Shown: positions 17,359 through 26,936, numbered from the stretch's first letter. The stretch is DNA of 64,000 bases from an uncultured Methanolobus sp. (GCF_963665675.1 NZ_OY762426.1:930001-994000); one strand, 5' to 3'. Numbers and translations are program-made. Notes: generated by a model from the sequence alone, not told the origin.

Positions 17359-18180
17359 ATGATTCTTGGTGCCTCATCATTTGCAGGAAGTTTTTCCGAT
17401 ATCGCTTCTGAATTACAATCCGTTGAACTTTACATGCCTAAACTTGGCGTGTACAAAGATTCTGTGTTACAGAAAGATATTCTGGAATCATTACTTGATG
17501 AACTGTCTACAGCTGATCTGAAAACTTCAATTCATGCTCCTTATTTTGCAGATGTCCCAACTTATCCTAAAGATGTGGTGGTTGATGTGGCATCAATGGG
17601 TGAAAGGGAATTCCGTTTGATACGGGAATCCATTGAACTGGCATCCCGGCTGGGTTCACAGGTAATTGTATTGCATCCTGGCAGATTTGAATGTGAGGAT
17701 GACCGCGAGTCATGTTTTAACAAGATGGTCTCTAATCTGAAAACACTGGCATCAGATGCGGAAGATTCCGGAGTGGTTCTCGGTCTTGAAAATAAAGAAG
17801 GCACTTCAACAGGCAATCTGTGCTGTGATGCCACAGAACTTGTGCGTGCAGTTAAGGCTGTAAATTCCGACAATCTCGGTGCTACTTTTGATATAGGTCA
17901 TGCAAACCTTACCTGTGGTGGTGACACCGACAAGCTCAGGCAGTTTGCAAAAACCATGGCTTCACATGTGGTCCATGTTCATGTGCATGATAATGATGGG
18001 GTCTGGACTGGTGAGTATGATGGTGACCAGCACCTTGCTCCCGGAGCAGGTACTATAGATTATACTGTTCTGAAGGAATTGGAGGATGAAACTTATAATG
18101 GGATATTTAACATGGAGGTTTTCTCCATGGATGATGTACGCACTGGAAAAGCAACTCTGAAAAAAGCCCTGAATGTTTAA
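17359..18180 (+). CDS. Sugar phosphate isomerase/epimerase-like TIM barrel
   Basis: A 273-residue xylose-isomerase-like (AP-endonuclease-2) protein. Metal-site landmarks are SIHAPYF near residue 57, VIVLHPGRFE near 97, GLENKEG near 140, ATFDIGHANL near 178 and HVHVHDNDG near 207, with a final NMEVF. These supply the His/Glu/Asp cluster for one or two divalent ions. It could be a sugar isomerase or a nuclease-like relative; the sequence does not decide. No Shine-Dalgarno sequence is visible, so the transcript may be leaderless. Confidence 0.75.
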   Translation: MILGASSFAGSFSDIASELQSVELYMPKLGVYKDSVLQKDILESLLDELSTADLKTSIHAPYFADVPTYPKDVVVDVASMGEREFRLIRESIELASRLGSQVIVLHPGRFECEDDRESCFNKMVSNLKTLASDAEDSGVVLGLENKEGTSTGNLCCDATELVRAVKAVNSDNLGATFDIGHANLTCGGDTDKLRQFAKTMASHVVHVHVHDNDGVWTGEYDGDQHLAPGAGTIDYTVLKELEDETYNGIFNMEVFSMDDVRTGKATLKKALNV

Positions 18181-18205
18181 GGTCAATTCTCAGTGAATCA
18201 CATTC

Positions 18206-18613
18206 TTATTTGTAGTTGGGCGGTACCACAAGTACGAGTGCATCAGATATCTGAAGTACTTTTTCAGTAACGGACCCTATTATCTTTTTGAGTCCGTTCT
18301 TTCCCTGTGTACCAATGACTATGCGGTCTACTCTCTCTTTTCTGGCAATTTCAACTATTTTTTCAGGAGCACTGCCGTCCTCTATTATAGTGTCAATCCT
18401 GTTTTCATCACATCCCGCCTCTATAAGGATGTCTGTAATGGTGGAAATGGCACTGTCTGCTCCTTTCTTTTGCCATGTTTTTCTGGAAAAACCTTTGTCT
18501 GGGACCACATGGAGGATAACAAGCCTGTAATCATGTTTCAGGGCTATCTTTGCAGCCACTTTTGCGGCATTTGATGAATATATTGAGCCGTCGGTTGGGA
18601 TGAGTAGTTTCAT
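18206..18613 (-). CDS. Universal stress protein, UspA family
   Basis: A 135-residue single-domain protein. MKLLIPTDGSIYSSNAAKVA is the N-terminal strand and nucleotide-contact loop. The C-terminal IVIGTQGKNGLKKIIGSVTEKVL contains the G-2x-G-9x-G(S/T) ATP-binding motif, so it is the ATP-binding type. No Shine-Dalgarno sequence is evident; ATTTAATTATA about 27 nt upstream may drive a leaderless message. It converges on the TIM-barrel gene. Confidence 0.9.
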   Translation of the reverse strand: MKLLIPTDGSIYSSNAAKVAAKIALKHDYRLVILHVVPDKGFSRKTWQKKGADSAISTITDILIEAGCDENRIDTIIEDGSAPEKIVEIARKERVDRIVIGTQGKNGLKKIIGSVTEKVLQISDALVLVVPPNYK

Positions 18614-18728
18614 TCAAAAACTGATTGTGCAGGTTATAATTAAATATGTTGGAGTCCCTATGTAATACAGTGGCTGCAATACACATGATTCGTAGGCTAC
18701 AAATAAGTCCTGATATGGGTGAATGGTG

Positions 18729-19199
18729 ATGAACAAGTATCAGAAATTCAAAAAAATGGATAACAAAAGTTATTCCGATGTAACTCGATTTTTAAAAGAA
18801 ACTACTCATCTTACAGCACGCGAATGGGTAATCTCCCGAATGTGTGCAGATTTCAAGAATCTCTCCAATCATTCAGAAATGACGTGGATAGGTGAGAAAC
18901 TCCCGGAACTTGTTCCCTTCATGGATGAACAGTATTCCCGACAGGAAGTTTCAAACGCACGTGCTTCATTTAAGAAAAAAGTCCAGCGCAGTGGCACAAC
19001 ATTCTTTTACGCATATTATGCCGGTCTTATCGCACAGGAAGAAATGCTGCAGATAATCCATCAGATGGTAAAAGATATCAAAAAACTAATGGACACCGAA
19101 GGCAGCGAAGTTCCCGAGGAACATGCAACTGAGGTTCAGATGCTTGTTGCCGAAGTGCTGAGAAATATAAATGAATCTCTGGATGAAGAATATTATTGA
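18729..19199 (+). CDS. DUF5806 family protein
   Basis: A 156-residue helical protein, MNKYQKFKKMDNKSYSDVTRFLKE. The ATG at 18729 has GGTGA about 6 nt upstream; the in-frame ATG at 18723 is too close to that site. HLTAREWVISRMCADF followed by EMTWIGEKLPELVPFM closely resembles the archaeal DUF5806 family I know from haloarchaea and methanogens. The C-terminal half is acidic and helical. The function is unknown. Confidence 0.75.
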   Translation: MNKYQKFKKMDNKSYSDVTRFLKETTHLTAREWVISRMCADFKNLSNHSEMTWIGEKLPELVPFMDEQYSRQEVSNARASFKKKVQRSGTTFFYAYYAGLIAQEEMLQIIHQMVKDIKKLMDTEGSEVPEEHATEVQMLVAEVLRNINESLDEEYY

Positions 19200-19277
19200 G
19201 AGTTTGGCAATCATTGCCGATAACTGGGAACCAGTGAACAAATTCAAAAAAGAAGCAAGATTAAAATTTAATTTCTC

Positions 19278-19550
19278 TCAGGGTTCAATGCCATTTCTGT
19301 CGCAGTAGTTGAGGTATCCCAGCAGCATTCTCATTTCTATTTGCCTGATGTACCTTGCCTGTACTTTGGATACATGCAGGGTGTTTTCTCCCATTTTTAA
19401 TTTGATGTCAGAATCTTTTGGCATGCTCATGTCTGCAGGAACAATAGCCGGTCCGCCGCAGGTAGTACAAAGCCTGTAGTCTTTCTTTGCCTTGCGGATG
19501 AAATCTTCAACCTCTGTTTCAACCTTTAGTTCTTTTGGTACGTCTATCAT
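19278..19550 (-). CDS. Small conserved methanogen protein with CxxC
   Basis: A 90-residue acidic/basic mixed protein. A single CTTCGG pair (about residue 28) could form half a zinc site. The C-terminal helical part (YIRQIEMRMLLGYLNYCDRNGIEP) is well patterned. No ribosome site is visible; AAGTATAATTATG about 25 nt upstream would suit a leaderless transcript. I do not recognise the family. Confidence 0.55.
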   Translation of the reverse strand: MIDVPKELKVETEVEDFIRKAKKDYRLCTTCGGPAIVPADMSMPKDSDIKLKMGENTLHVSKVQARYIRQIEMRMLLGYLNYCDRNGIEP

Positions 19551-19733
19551 GAGTACAAGGCAGTAGCATAATTATACTTAAGTCTTATCCGTCATTCACC
19601 AATGTCAGTTTTTGAAGTCACAAGGACCAGCTATTATTTCAGTAGGCAGTGATATATTTTGTTCCGGCTCCCTTTCAGGAACTTATTTGTTTTATTTTCT
19701 AACAAAAATCCAATCATAAGAAAAGGTGATTAT

Positions 19734-20054
19734 TTGGCTGAATTTACTGTAAATTCCACGGTTTGCGACTTTGTGCACAAGGTACGCGGTGTTAGAGATG
19801 GGAAAACAATCATCGTTGATATTGAAACTCCATGTGAGAAAATTAAAAATATCTCTCATATGGAAGTTCCCATGATGGAAATTCTGGACATAAAGAACAA
19901 TTATGTAATCGACAGGGCGCATGAGGCTGGATGTTCTGCAAATTGTCTTGTACCATGTGCAGTTATCAATCTTTGCAGGATGGAAGCAGGTTTCCTTGCA
20001 AAATCTCTGGTTAAAAAATCAGGTGGACTCAGTATTGAGTTCAACGAAGTATAA
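19734..20054 (+). CDS. DUF6951-like small Cys protein
   Basis: A 106-residue protein starting at TTG (19734), fixed by AAAGGTGA 4 nt upstream; the longer ATG reading from 19659 lacks a ribosome site. The pattern is STVCDF near the N-terminus, then ETPCEKIKN, then AGCSANCLVPCAVINLCRMEAG. It matches a family of about 105-residue archaeal/clostridial proteins (DUF6951) with conserved cysteines around a CLVP motif. Metal binding is plausible. The function is unknown. Confidence 0.65.
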   Translation: MAEFTVNSTVCDFVHKVRGVRDGKTIIVDIETPCEKIKNISHMEVPMMEILDIKNNYVIDRAHEAGCSANCLVPCAVINLCRMEAGFLAKSLVKKSGGLSIEFNEV

Positions 20055-20127
20055 ACTGGCGAAATAATACTCATTTTGTGGTAATCTCAGGGCAAATTTA
20101 AATCGAATGAGTTGTATTGTAAAATCC

Positions 20128-20418
20128 ATGATGATGAAAGACAGGGGTAAACTGGTCATCTGGCCTGCGTACATTGATAAGACTAAATCCAGAAAGGATG
20201 GTCGTATTGTTTCCAGAAAGACCTCTGTAGAATCCCCTACAATTAAAGAGATCAACAAGGCTGCAGCAAAGCTTGGAATGAATCCTGAAGTTGAGGCAGA
20301 CAAAGCCTATCCTCGTAGCTGGTGGGAAGATAAAGGCAGAGTTCTTATTGATAACACTGCGCCAAAGACGCATCACTGTAGAAGGATATGCTCAGCTATC
20401 AAGGAAATGCGTTCCTGA
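20128..20418 (+). CDS. srp19: Signal recognition particle 19 kDa protein
   Basis: A 96-residue RNA-binding protein of archaeal SRP. MKDRGKLVIWPAYIDKTKSR, the KTSVESPTIKEINKAA region, and AYPRSWWEDKGRVLI are characteristic; it binds the tips of SRP RNA helices 6 and 8 and promotes SRP54 loading. Three consecutive ATGs occur at 20128, 20131 and 20134. A TATA-like AAATTTAAAT at 20095-20104 would start transcription close to these, so the ATG at 20107 is unlikely and the message is probably leaderless. Confidence 0.93.
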   Translation: MMMKDRGKLVIWPAYIDKTKSRKDGRIVSRKTSVESPTIKEINKAAAKLGMNPEVEADKAYPRSWWEDKGRVLIDNTAPKTHHCRRICSAIKEMRS

Positions 20419-20480
20419 TAGTATCCACTATTTTTTCTTTATTTCTATTTAATATCATAAAAAAAGTATGTAAATGTGGT

Positions 20481-20496
20481 TGTTGCGCCAGCAACA
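20481..20496. terminator. Hairpin between convergent srp19 and secE-beta genes
   Basis: TGTTGC, a 4-nt loop and GCAACA form a short stem. A/T-rich runs lie on the srp19 side, including TTTTTTCTTTATTT at about 20431. It may terminate transcription in either direction. Confidence 0.4.
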
Positions 20497-20503
20497 TGTA
20501 GCG

Positions 20504-20683
20504 TTATACTACTGGCCACATTCCGAAGTTTGCATCAAGTATTAAAATAGCAATGCCAATGCCAATTCCAATAAGAACCACTGTTTTAGGGTCTACATGT
20601 ATTGCTTTTTTGTCAGCTTCATAATATCTCATAAGGCCGGCAGATGACATCAAGCCATTGCCACTGGATTTCTTTTGCGCCAT
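20504..20683 (-). CDS. Preprotein translocase Sec61-beta subunit
   Basis: A 59-residue tail-anchored subunit of the archaeal SecYE-beta channel. MAQKKSSGNGLMSSAGLMRYYEADKK is the cytoplasmic part, followed by IHVDPKTVVLIGIGIGIAILIL with the single transmembrane helix. The start at 20683 has GGAGA 6 nt upstream; the longer reading from 20737 lacks support. It converges with srp19, so two protein-export components sit side by side. Confidence 0.93.
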   Translation of the reverse strand: MAQKKSSGNGLMSSAGLMRYYEADKKAIHVDPKTVVLIGIGIGIAILILDANFGMWPVV

Positions 20684-20802
20684 AATATCTCCATTTACTA
20701 ATTGTTTAATGAGTACTATATACTTTATATTAACCATTTATGGTGGTCATTATTAATTTATCTGACCCTTCCATGTCTTTAATGATTTAAAAGATTGTGC
20801 AT

Positions 20803-21822
20803 TCATGCCAGAAGTTCATCCAGCAAAAATGGCGGGTAAAACACTCCTTTCTCGGTAATCACTGCGGTAACGTTCTCCATCGGTGTGACATCAAATGCAG
20901 GGTTATAAACCTTTACATCTGCAGGTGCTATCTGTACACTCTTAAAGAAGCGGAGTTCATCCGCATTTCTCTCCTCTATGGTAACAGTATCTTCCCAATT
21001 GTTCGGATCAAAGGTTGATATTGGTGCCGCAACGAAAAAGGGTACCTCATGTTCCCTTGCAAGGACTGAATGTGTGTAGGTTCCTATCTTGTTGAACACT
21101 GCATCGCCTGTTATCCTGTCTGCGCCGACAATTACTTTGTCAACCATTCCTTTGCTCATTACATGTCCTGACATTGAATCTGAAATGAGTGTTACATCAA
21201 TATTGTCCTGCATGAGTTCCCATGTTGTGATTCTGCCACCCTGGTTAAGCGGTCTTGTCTCACAGGCAATAACCTTGATATCTTTACCTGCTTCAACTGC
21301 AGAGCGGATAACTCCAAGTGCGGTTCCCCAGTCAACACATGCCATCTTTCCGGCATTGCAGTGTGTCATGACAGTGTCACCGTCTTCCAGCAGTTTTGCT
21401 CCATGCTTGCCGAGTTTCTTGTTAGTTTCAACGTCTTCATCTGCAATGTTCTTAGCTTCTGCCAGCACTACATCCCTGATGCCGTTAAGGTCGTATGCAT
21501 CTGAAATAGCACCTATGGTTCTTTCAACGCCCCATGCAAGATTAACTGCTGTGGGTCTTGTTGCTATGATAGTTTTTGCAGCCACATTCAGATCTTTTAT
21601 GAGTGCTTCCATATCACTTGCACTACTCAGGGTTGCGGCAAGTGCAACACCATAGGCGCCGGCAGCCCCAAGTGCAGGAGCGCCTCTTACACGCAGTGAC
21701 TTGATTGCTTCACAAAGGGAAGCAAGCGTTTTGCATTCAATTACCTTGTACTCCATTGGAAGGAGCGTCTGGTCTATCATTACAATTGAATTAGAGTCAT
21801 CATTCCAGTCTATGGTTCTCAT
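20803..21822 (-). CDS. mtnA: S-methyl-5-thioribose-1-phosphate isomerase / eIF2B-like
   Basis: A 339-residue aldose-ketose isomerase. SLRVRGAPALGAAGAYG is the family N-terminal loop. VMTHCNAGKMACVDWGTALG carries the catalytic cysteine at residue 155, and VIVGADRITGDAVFNKIGTY carries the catalytic aspartate. The expected reaction is methylthioribose-1-phosphate to methylthioribulose-1-phosphate in methionine salvage. Archaeal relatives can also act on 5-deoxyribose or ribose phosphates, so the exact substrate is uncertain. AGAGG lies upstream of the ATG. Confidence 0.88.
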   Translation of the reverse strand: MRTIDWNDDSNSIVMIDQTLLPMEYKVIECKTLASLCEAIKSLRVRGAPALGAAGAYGVALAATLSSASDMEALIKDLNVAAKTIIATRPTAVNLAWGVERTIGAISDAYDLNGIRDVVLAEAKNIADEDVETNKKLGKHGAKLLEDGDTVMTHCNAGKMACVDWGTALGVIRSAVEAGKDIKVIACETRPLNQGGRITTWELMQDNIDVTLISDSMSGHVMSKGMVDKVIVGADRITGDAVFNKIGTYTHSVLAREHEVPFFVAAPISTFDPNNWEDTVTIEERNADELRFFKSVQIAPADVKVYNPAFDVTPMENVTAVITEKGVFYPPFLLDELLA

Positions 21823-21884
21823 GCTATCTGCCTCTCTAAATGTCAGAACCGGGATAAAAATGTAAAGGTTGTATTTTTACAAAC

Positions 21885-21892
21885 TTTTATAT
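21885..21892 (+). promoter_or_regulatory. TATA box of a leaderless TPR gene
   Basis: TTTTATAT is centred about 28 nt before the ATG at 21916, and no Shine-Dalgarno sequence intervenes. This spacing places the transcription start at or beside the start codon. Confidence 0.5.
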
Positions 21893-21915
21893 CATTAAAA
21901 TTTCATTGACAAACT

Positions 21916-24243
21916 ATGTCACAACAGAGAATTGACAGTATTATCAGAAAAATGATAACAGCTTCAAACCATGTCCAGAAAAACAATTTCAAAAAAGCAC
22001 TGAGATTTCTGGAAGATGCAGAAGCTGCTGCAAAGAAAGAGGACCTTCCTGATTTTACAGCTAAATGTCTGTTCTTAAAAGGCAACGTTCTGGATATGGA
22101 ATTCAGGGATGTTGAAGCCATGGATGCTTATGAAGAGGCTTTTGAACTCTCGTCACATCTTTTTCTGGATGATCCGGAGGACTATTACTACCGCATGATC
22201 CTCGGAGGGACCATGTGCGGTATCAAGGATGTTCTGCAGAGGTCAGATAATGGTGAAAAAGTAACAATTCTATGTGAGAAATATGGTGACACTATGCTGG
22301 CACTATGCGACTCACTGGTGCAGCATGATATTGATATCGATGAGGAAATATCTTCTCATTATGATCACGTAGAAACTTTAAACAACATTCTGGAGTGCTT
22401 TGGAATGGCCCAGGTCCCTAAAATAAAAGCTCTTTATGTATCGTGGATTATGGAAAAGTATCTCTGGATGTCAGAGTCCGATTCGGACTACATTGAACTG
22501 GGGGCATCTATTGCTGAGATTGCAAGGCTATATGGAAGTTTTTTTGCTTCCTATGATGCTTTGAATGATGCAGAACAGGTGTATATGAAATTCTTTGAAT
22601 TGTATGATGAAAGGTATAAAGTGAACCCTGATGATCTGGGCATTTTGCTTAACAGGATGGAGGCCCAACTGTTACTGGGTGGTTTCTATGCCTTTTGCGG
22701 CCGTGTAGAAGACGCAGATTCAATATTTTCAGAGATGCTGCAAAAGCTGGAGACTCTCTCCCGCGATTTCCCCCTCAACTACACCTATAAATTATTGTTA
22801 ATTAGAGTGTCTTCACGTGTCAGCCTCTTAAAAGGACAAAATGAGGACTATGAGGCTTCAAGGTCATATCTGGAAAATGTACTTTCCCTTTTTGATGAAA
22901 TAAGGGACAGCTACATGGAACCTGCAATATTTGAAGATGAACTACTTCTTCTTTTTGAGGAGCTGGCAGAGTTATTTGAAAGTATTGGGGATATTGGCAA
23001 AGCTGAAAGTATATACTTGTGCGAGATAGGGGCATTTGAGTCATTGATACGTGAAGGAAATGATGAAGAAAAGAATAGTGTCTTCATTGCCGAGACCTAT
23101 AATCAATTGGCCAGACTCTTTGAACGTGAAGGAGACATGCAAAAAGCAGGTAATTATTTCCAAAAGGAGATGATTGCCTATGGGGGTCTGCATGATGAAT
23201 ATCCGAATGATAGTGAATATGAGGAGCGCATGGCAGATGTTCTGATGTGCCTTGGAATCCTGTATTCTGATGCGGACTCAGAAACATCCCTGAACTATTT
23301 CAGGGATGCGGTTAGTATATATGCCAGCTTGACGGGCCAGAACAAAGGTGGTGAATACAAATATGCTATGGCCCTCAATAAACTTGCAGTTATTCTGTCC
23401 AGACAAAACGATTATGATGGAGCCATAGCTTTTCTGAATAAGGCTGTTAACCTACTCACACCTCACCCTGGTCAGGAGGCAGGAGGTCAGATGGAGTATT
23501 CAGGACTTGCAGATCTGTATTTCTCTCTGAGCAATGTATATGGGGAGCTGGGGGATACTGGTAAGGAGATATACTATATCTCTCAGTGTATCGATGTATA
23601 TTCTTGCGGCCTTTTTAACGATAGTACTCGTGAGGAGTTAAAGGACATTCTTGTGGCAGGGATATTGCTAAAGAAAACTCATTATATGGACCTTGAAAGG
23701 TATGACCTTGCAAAGGGGCTGGTTGAAACATGTTATCGTTTCTATGGGGCATTGCTGGAGAGGGACCCGGATGATCTGGGTTTGAAAGTACTTTACCTGA
23801 CCTGTCAGGTCGATCTGGGTGATATTAACTATCATTTAGGTTTCAAAGATGAGGCCATTGACTATTACCTGAAATGCCAGTCCTGTCTGGAGGATGTTGG
23901 CAGTTCCTGTTATGATGATTTCCTTTTTTTAAGGGGTATGAATGTCATTGGTGTCAGGCTTGGTATGGGTTTCAATGCCGCAGGTGAACTGTTGTTTTCA
24001 AAAAAGTCTCTGGAGAGTTCAATGAGGATTCAGGATAAAATGATGAGTTTTGATTCCTTTTTGTACCTGTTTGAAAGGAAGTGGCACCTGAGATGCCTGG
24101 ACGAATATGCTGATGTCTTGGACTCATTGGGAATGCACGATGAGGCGGTTGAATATAAAGCAAAAGCAGAGAAGGAGCGCAGTATCTTTCTGGAAGAATG
24201 CACAGAAGATGATGAGGATGATGTTGAAAGTATCAGATTCTGA
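21916..24243 (+). CDS. Large TPR-repeat protein
   Basis: A 775-residue acidic cytoplasmic protein made almost wholly of tetratricopeptide-like helical hairpins. Units such as ETYNQLARLFEREGDMQKAGNYF, MALNKLAVILSRQNDYDGAIAFL and DEYADVLDSLGMHDEAVEYKAKA have the usual small-residue and aromatic spacing. There is no signal peptide, transmembrane helix or enzymatic domain. It probably acts as a protein-protein scaffold. The terminal tail is Asp/Glu-rich (TEDDEDDVES). It appears leaderless. Confidence 0.8.
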   Translation: MSQQRIDSIIRKMITASNHVQKNNFKKALRFLEDAEAAAKKEDLPDFTAKCLFLKGNVLDMEFRDVEAMDAYEEAFELSSHLFLDDPEDYYYRMILGGTMCGIKDVLQRSDNGEKVTILCEKYGDTMLALCDSLVQHDIDIDEEISSHYDHVETLNNILECFGMAQVPKIKALYVSWIMEKYLWMSESDSDYIELGASIAEIARLYGSFFASYDALNDAEQVYMKFFELYDERYKVNPDDLGILLNRMEAQLLLGGFYAFCGRVEDADSIFSEMLQKLETLSRDFPLNYTYKLLLIRVSSRVSLLKGQNEDYEASRSYLENVLSLFDEIRDSYMEPAIFEDELLLLFEELAELFESIGDIGKAESIYLCEIGAFESLIREGNDEEKNSVFIAETYNQLARLFEREGDMQKAGNYFQKEMIAYGGLHDEYPNDSEYEERMADVLMCLGILYSDADSETSLNYFRDAVSIYASLTGQNKGGEYKYAMALNKLAVILSRQNDYDGAIAFLNKAVNLLTPHPGQEAGGQMEYSGLADLYFSLSNVYGELGDTGKEIYYISQCIDVYSCGLFNDSTREELKDILVAGILLKKTHYMDLERYDLAKGLVETCYRFYGALLERDPDDLGLKVLYLTCQVDLGDINYHLGFKDEAIDYYLKCQSCLEDVGSSCYDDFLFLRGMNVIGVRLGMGFNAAGELLFSKKSLESSMRIQDKMMSFDSFLYLFERKWHLRCLDEYADVLDSLGMHDEAVEYKAKAEKERSIFLEECTEDDEDDVESIRF

Positions 24244-24307
24244 AAGCTTGGTCTATGTATGGTTCGGGCTTAATGTTTGATCCTGTTTGCCAGTCTATTT
24301 GCCCTCC

Positions 24308-24317
24308 ATTTATATAC
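24308..24317 (+). promoter_or_regulatory. TATA box of the leaderless HD-domain gene
   Basis: ATTTATATAC lies about 28 nt before the ATG at 24340, with no ribosome site between. This supports the 24340 start and a leaderless message. Confidence 0.55.
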
Positions 24318-24339
24318 TCTATCTTCATATTATCTGCCA

Positions 24340-26184
24340 ATGCAAAAACCCATGATCATCCACGACCCCGTACACAAGACTATCATACTTGACGAGTTCG
24401 AGCAGATGGTGCTGAACACAAAACATGTCCAGAGACTCAGAAATATCCAGCAGTTAGGTCTTGTGGACCATGTTTATCCGGGTGCAAATCATACTCGTTT
24501 TGAGCATAGCATCGGCACTATGCATATGGCATCTGTTATTGGGTGTTCACTTTCACTTGAGGGTGAAGGGATTCGCAAAATAAGACTTGCAGGACTTTTG
24601 CATGACGTGGGTCATTCAGCATTCTCACATGCAGTGGAGAATGTACTCAAACGCAATCCTCAGTTTCAGCCTGTAATTGAAGGAAAGAAGTTCATAAAAC
24701 ACGAAGCTTTTTCCAGGGATATTATTTCCCGGTTATTGCCACAGGATAATTACATTGCAGGATACGTTGAATCTGAATTTGGAACTGATGCATTCGAGTT
24801 TTTTGACGAGATATCAAAAATAGCAACCGGAGATTCACGTTCCATATCAAAACCATATCTTGCACAGGTAATTGCAGGTGATGTGGATGCCGACAGGATA
24901 GATTTCCTGCTTCGCGACTCATATCATACCGGTGTATCCTTTGGACTTATCGATGTAGACCAGATAATCAGCAGTCTAATAATAAAGAATGATAACATTG
25001 TTCTTGGAAGCACGGATGGTTCGAGCTATGGCAATGATATGGCGCTAACAGCTGCTGAATCTATGCTCATATCCCGTGCTCATCACTACACAGCCATCAT
25101 CCATCATCCAAAAACTCAGGCTGCCAGAGTAATGTTGCTCTATGCTCTTGAAGATGCCCTTGAACAATTCAAAAGCAAATCAGGAACAGATGCAGCTAAG
25201 AATGAGATTGTTCGCTTTTTTACAGAATACAATGACAACGACCTGCTTAATTTCATAAGGTTAAATGCATCTGAAAAATCACTTGCTTTAATTGACAATC
25301 TCCGTGAAGGCAGGTTGTACGAACCTGTTGCAAGGCTCAGCCAGAAGTTACTCAGGCCATCCACCCGAATGTCACTCTCAACAATTGCCCGGCATGGTGT
25401 GGCTACAAAGAGGTTTGAGGCAAGGCTTGCAAAGGAACTTGGCGACGTACTTGTGGATCTGACGGTTGCTTCGGGTGTGCCAAAAAGCATGCGCGTTGCA
25501 ATGGATGATGAGGATGGCTTCTTCTATGATGAATCCGCTCTTGCCAATGGTCTTGTCCGTGCAATATCGCGCCAGCTCTCATTGACTGCATTTTCGTATC
25601 CTGGTGTTGTCATAGATAAAGACTCATCTGCTGTACTCTCAGAACTTCGCAAGGTAGTTGACGACCTTTCGCCAAGACTTTTGCATTACACAAGAGAGGA
25701 TCAGTACCTTCCGATCGAAGGTATAATTCTGTTATTCTATGCTGTTCACAGTATTTTTGTAGATGAAAAACCTGGGTTTGTTTCAATTCCCAGACTAAGG
25801 CATATTACATGGCTTTATCGCACTATTCAGAAACTCGGCACTTTCCCAAGGCTCAAGAATCTTTTTGACTATTCCTTCCACGAACGTTATGGATTCCCGT
25901 ATTCTGAGAAAGTATTCGAGGATATTCAGGTTCTGGTTGCCATGGGCATTGTTGATGAGGATCTTCGCTATTATGAAAAAGACGGAAGGTTCCGGCAGAG
26001 TTATGAATATGTGCTTACATGGGAGGGTGTTGAATATGCAGGGGCACTGGCAGATGCATATGGCTCGGAATTTGAGGAAATGATGTCTCATCTTTCAATG
26101 GTCAGGCATTCTATCAAAAGGGATATAGTTACTATCCCCTCAAACAGGTATGTAGCTAAAAAACGGTCCAAAGGTGTAAGGTAA
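24340..26184 (+). CDS. HD-domain phosphohydrolase, SAMHD1/dGTPase-like
   Basis: A 614-residue protein. The first 21 residues of the longer reading from 24277 precede the inferred transcription start, so I use MQKPMIIHDPVHKTI. DPVHKTIILDEFEQMV, RLRNIQQLGLVDHVYPGANHTRFEHSIGTMHMA and AGLLHDVGHSAFSHAVE give the H...HD...D metal site of the dNTP triphosphohydrolase/SAMHD1 group. AGDVDADRIDFLLRDSYHTG is the downstream Asp-containing signature. It may hydrolyse dNTPs or related nucleotides, but this is inferred from the family. The stop overlaps trmI by 1 nt. Confidence 0.85.
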   Translation: MQKPMIIHDPVHKTIILDEFEQMVLNTKHVQRLRNIQQLGLVDHVYPGANHTRFEHSIGTMHMASVIGCSLSLEGEGIRKIRLAGLLHDVGHSAFSHAVENVLKRNPQFQPVIEGKKFIKHEAFSRDIISRLLPQDNYIAGYVESEFGTDAFEFFDEISKIATGDSRSISKPYLAQVIAGDVDADRIDFLLRDSYHTGVSFGLIDVDQIISSLIIKNDNIVLGSTDGSSYGNDMALTAAESMLISRAHHYTAIIHHPKTQAARVMLLYALEDALEQFKSKSGTDAAKNEIVRFFTEYNDNDLLNFIRLNASEKSLALIDNLREGRLYEPVARLSQKLLRPSTRMSLSTIARHGVATKRFEARLAKELGDVLVDLTVASGVPKSMRVAMDDEDGFFYDESALANGLVRAISRQLSLTAFSYPGVVIDKDSSAVLSELRKVVDDLSPRLLHYTREDQYLPIEGIILLFYAVHSIFVDEKPGFVSIPRLRHITWLYRTIQKLGTFPRLKNLFDYSFHERYGFPYSEKVFEDIQVLVAMGIVDEDLRYYEKDGRFRQSYEYVLTWEGVEYAGALADAYGSEFEEMMSHLSMVRHSIKRDIVTIPSNRYVAKKRSKGVR

Positions 26185-26936
26185 TGTTAACAGGCGAGTT
26201 GGTTTTGCTGAAGACTTCCCATCGGGATAAGGTCAAGGAATTCATTGCGAAAGTTTCCGATGACCAGTTGCACACAAATTTTGGGATCATAGAGTTATCC
26301 TCACTTTTCGATAAGGAGCCAGGTGACACAGTTGTATCTCACATGGGTCATGAATTCATAATTCAGCGCCCTAAAATGCCGGATTTCTTCAGGCATGCAA
26401 AAAGAACCGGAGCTCCCATGATGCCAAAGGACATTGGCATGATTATTGCTTACACCGGACTTAACAAGAATGATGTGGTTCTTGATGCTGGCACAGGGTC
26501 TGGAATACTCACAATGTATCTTGGTTCAATTGCAAAAAGAGTTGTAACTTATGAGGTCAAAGATGATTTCATGAAAGTTGCACGCAAAAATGTTGAGAAT
26601 GCAGGTCTTGATAATGTGGAACTTCGTTGTGGTGATATTGTTGATGAGATCAAGAACATCGATGAAAAGTTCGATGTCATAACCCTTGATACTCAGAACA
26701 CTAAAGATGTTATTCCAAATGTCAAGGGGGTACTTTATCCGGGCGGTTTCATTGCAACGTATTCTCCTTTCTTCGAACAGACAAAGGAAATACGTGATGC
26801 ACTTGATGCTGAAGGCTTCGATGAGGTTATGACAATGGAGTTCTCTGAAAGAGAAATTTCATTTTCCTCAAGAGGAACTCGTCCTTCGACTTCAAAAGTA
26901 GGGCATACAGGCTTTATAACAATAGCAAGAGCCTGA
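26184..26936 (+). CDS. trmI: tRNA (adenine-N1)-methyltransferase TrmI
   Basis: A 250-residue SAM-dependent methyltransferase for A57/A58 in the tRNA T-loop. The small N-terminal beta domain precedes RPKMPDFFRHAKRTGAPMMPKDIG. The SAM site is LDAGTGSGILTMYLG (about residue 100), followed by YEVKDDFMKVARKNVE and ITLDTQN. C-terminal SSRGTRPSTSKVGHTGFI is typical. TAATG overlap with the HD-domain gene implies translational coupling. Confidence 0.93.
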   Translation: MLTGELVLLKTSHRDKVKEFIAKVSDDQLHTNFGIIELSSLFDKEPGDTVVSHMGHEFIIQRPKMPDFFRHAKRTGAPMMPKDIGMIIAYTGLNKNDVVLDAGTGSGILTMYLGSIAKRVVTYEVKDDFMKVARKNVENAGLDNVELRCGDIVDEIKNIDEKFDVITLDTQNTKDVIPNVKGVLYPGGFIATYSPFFEQTKEIRDALDAEGFDEVMTMEFSEREISFSSRGTRPSTSKVGHTGFITIARA

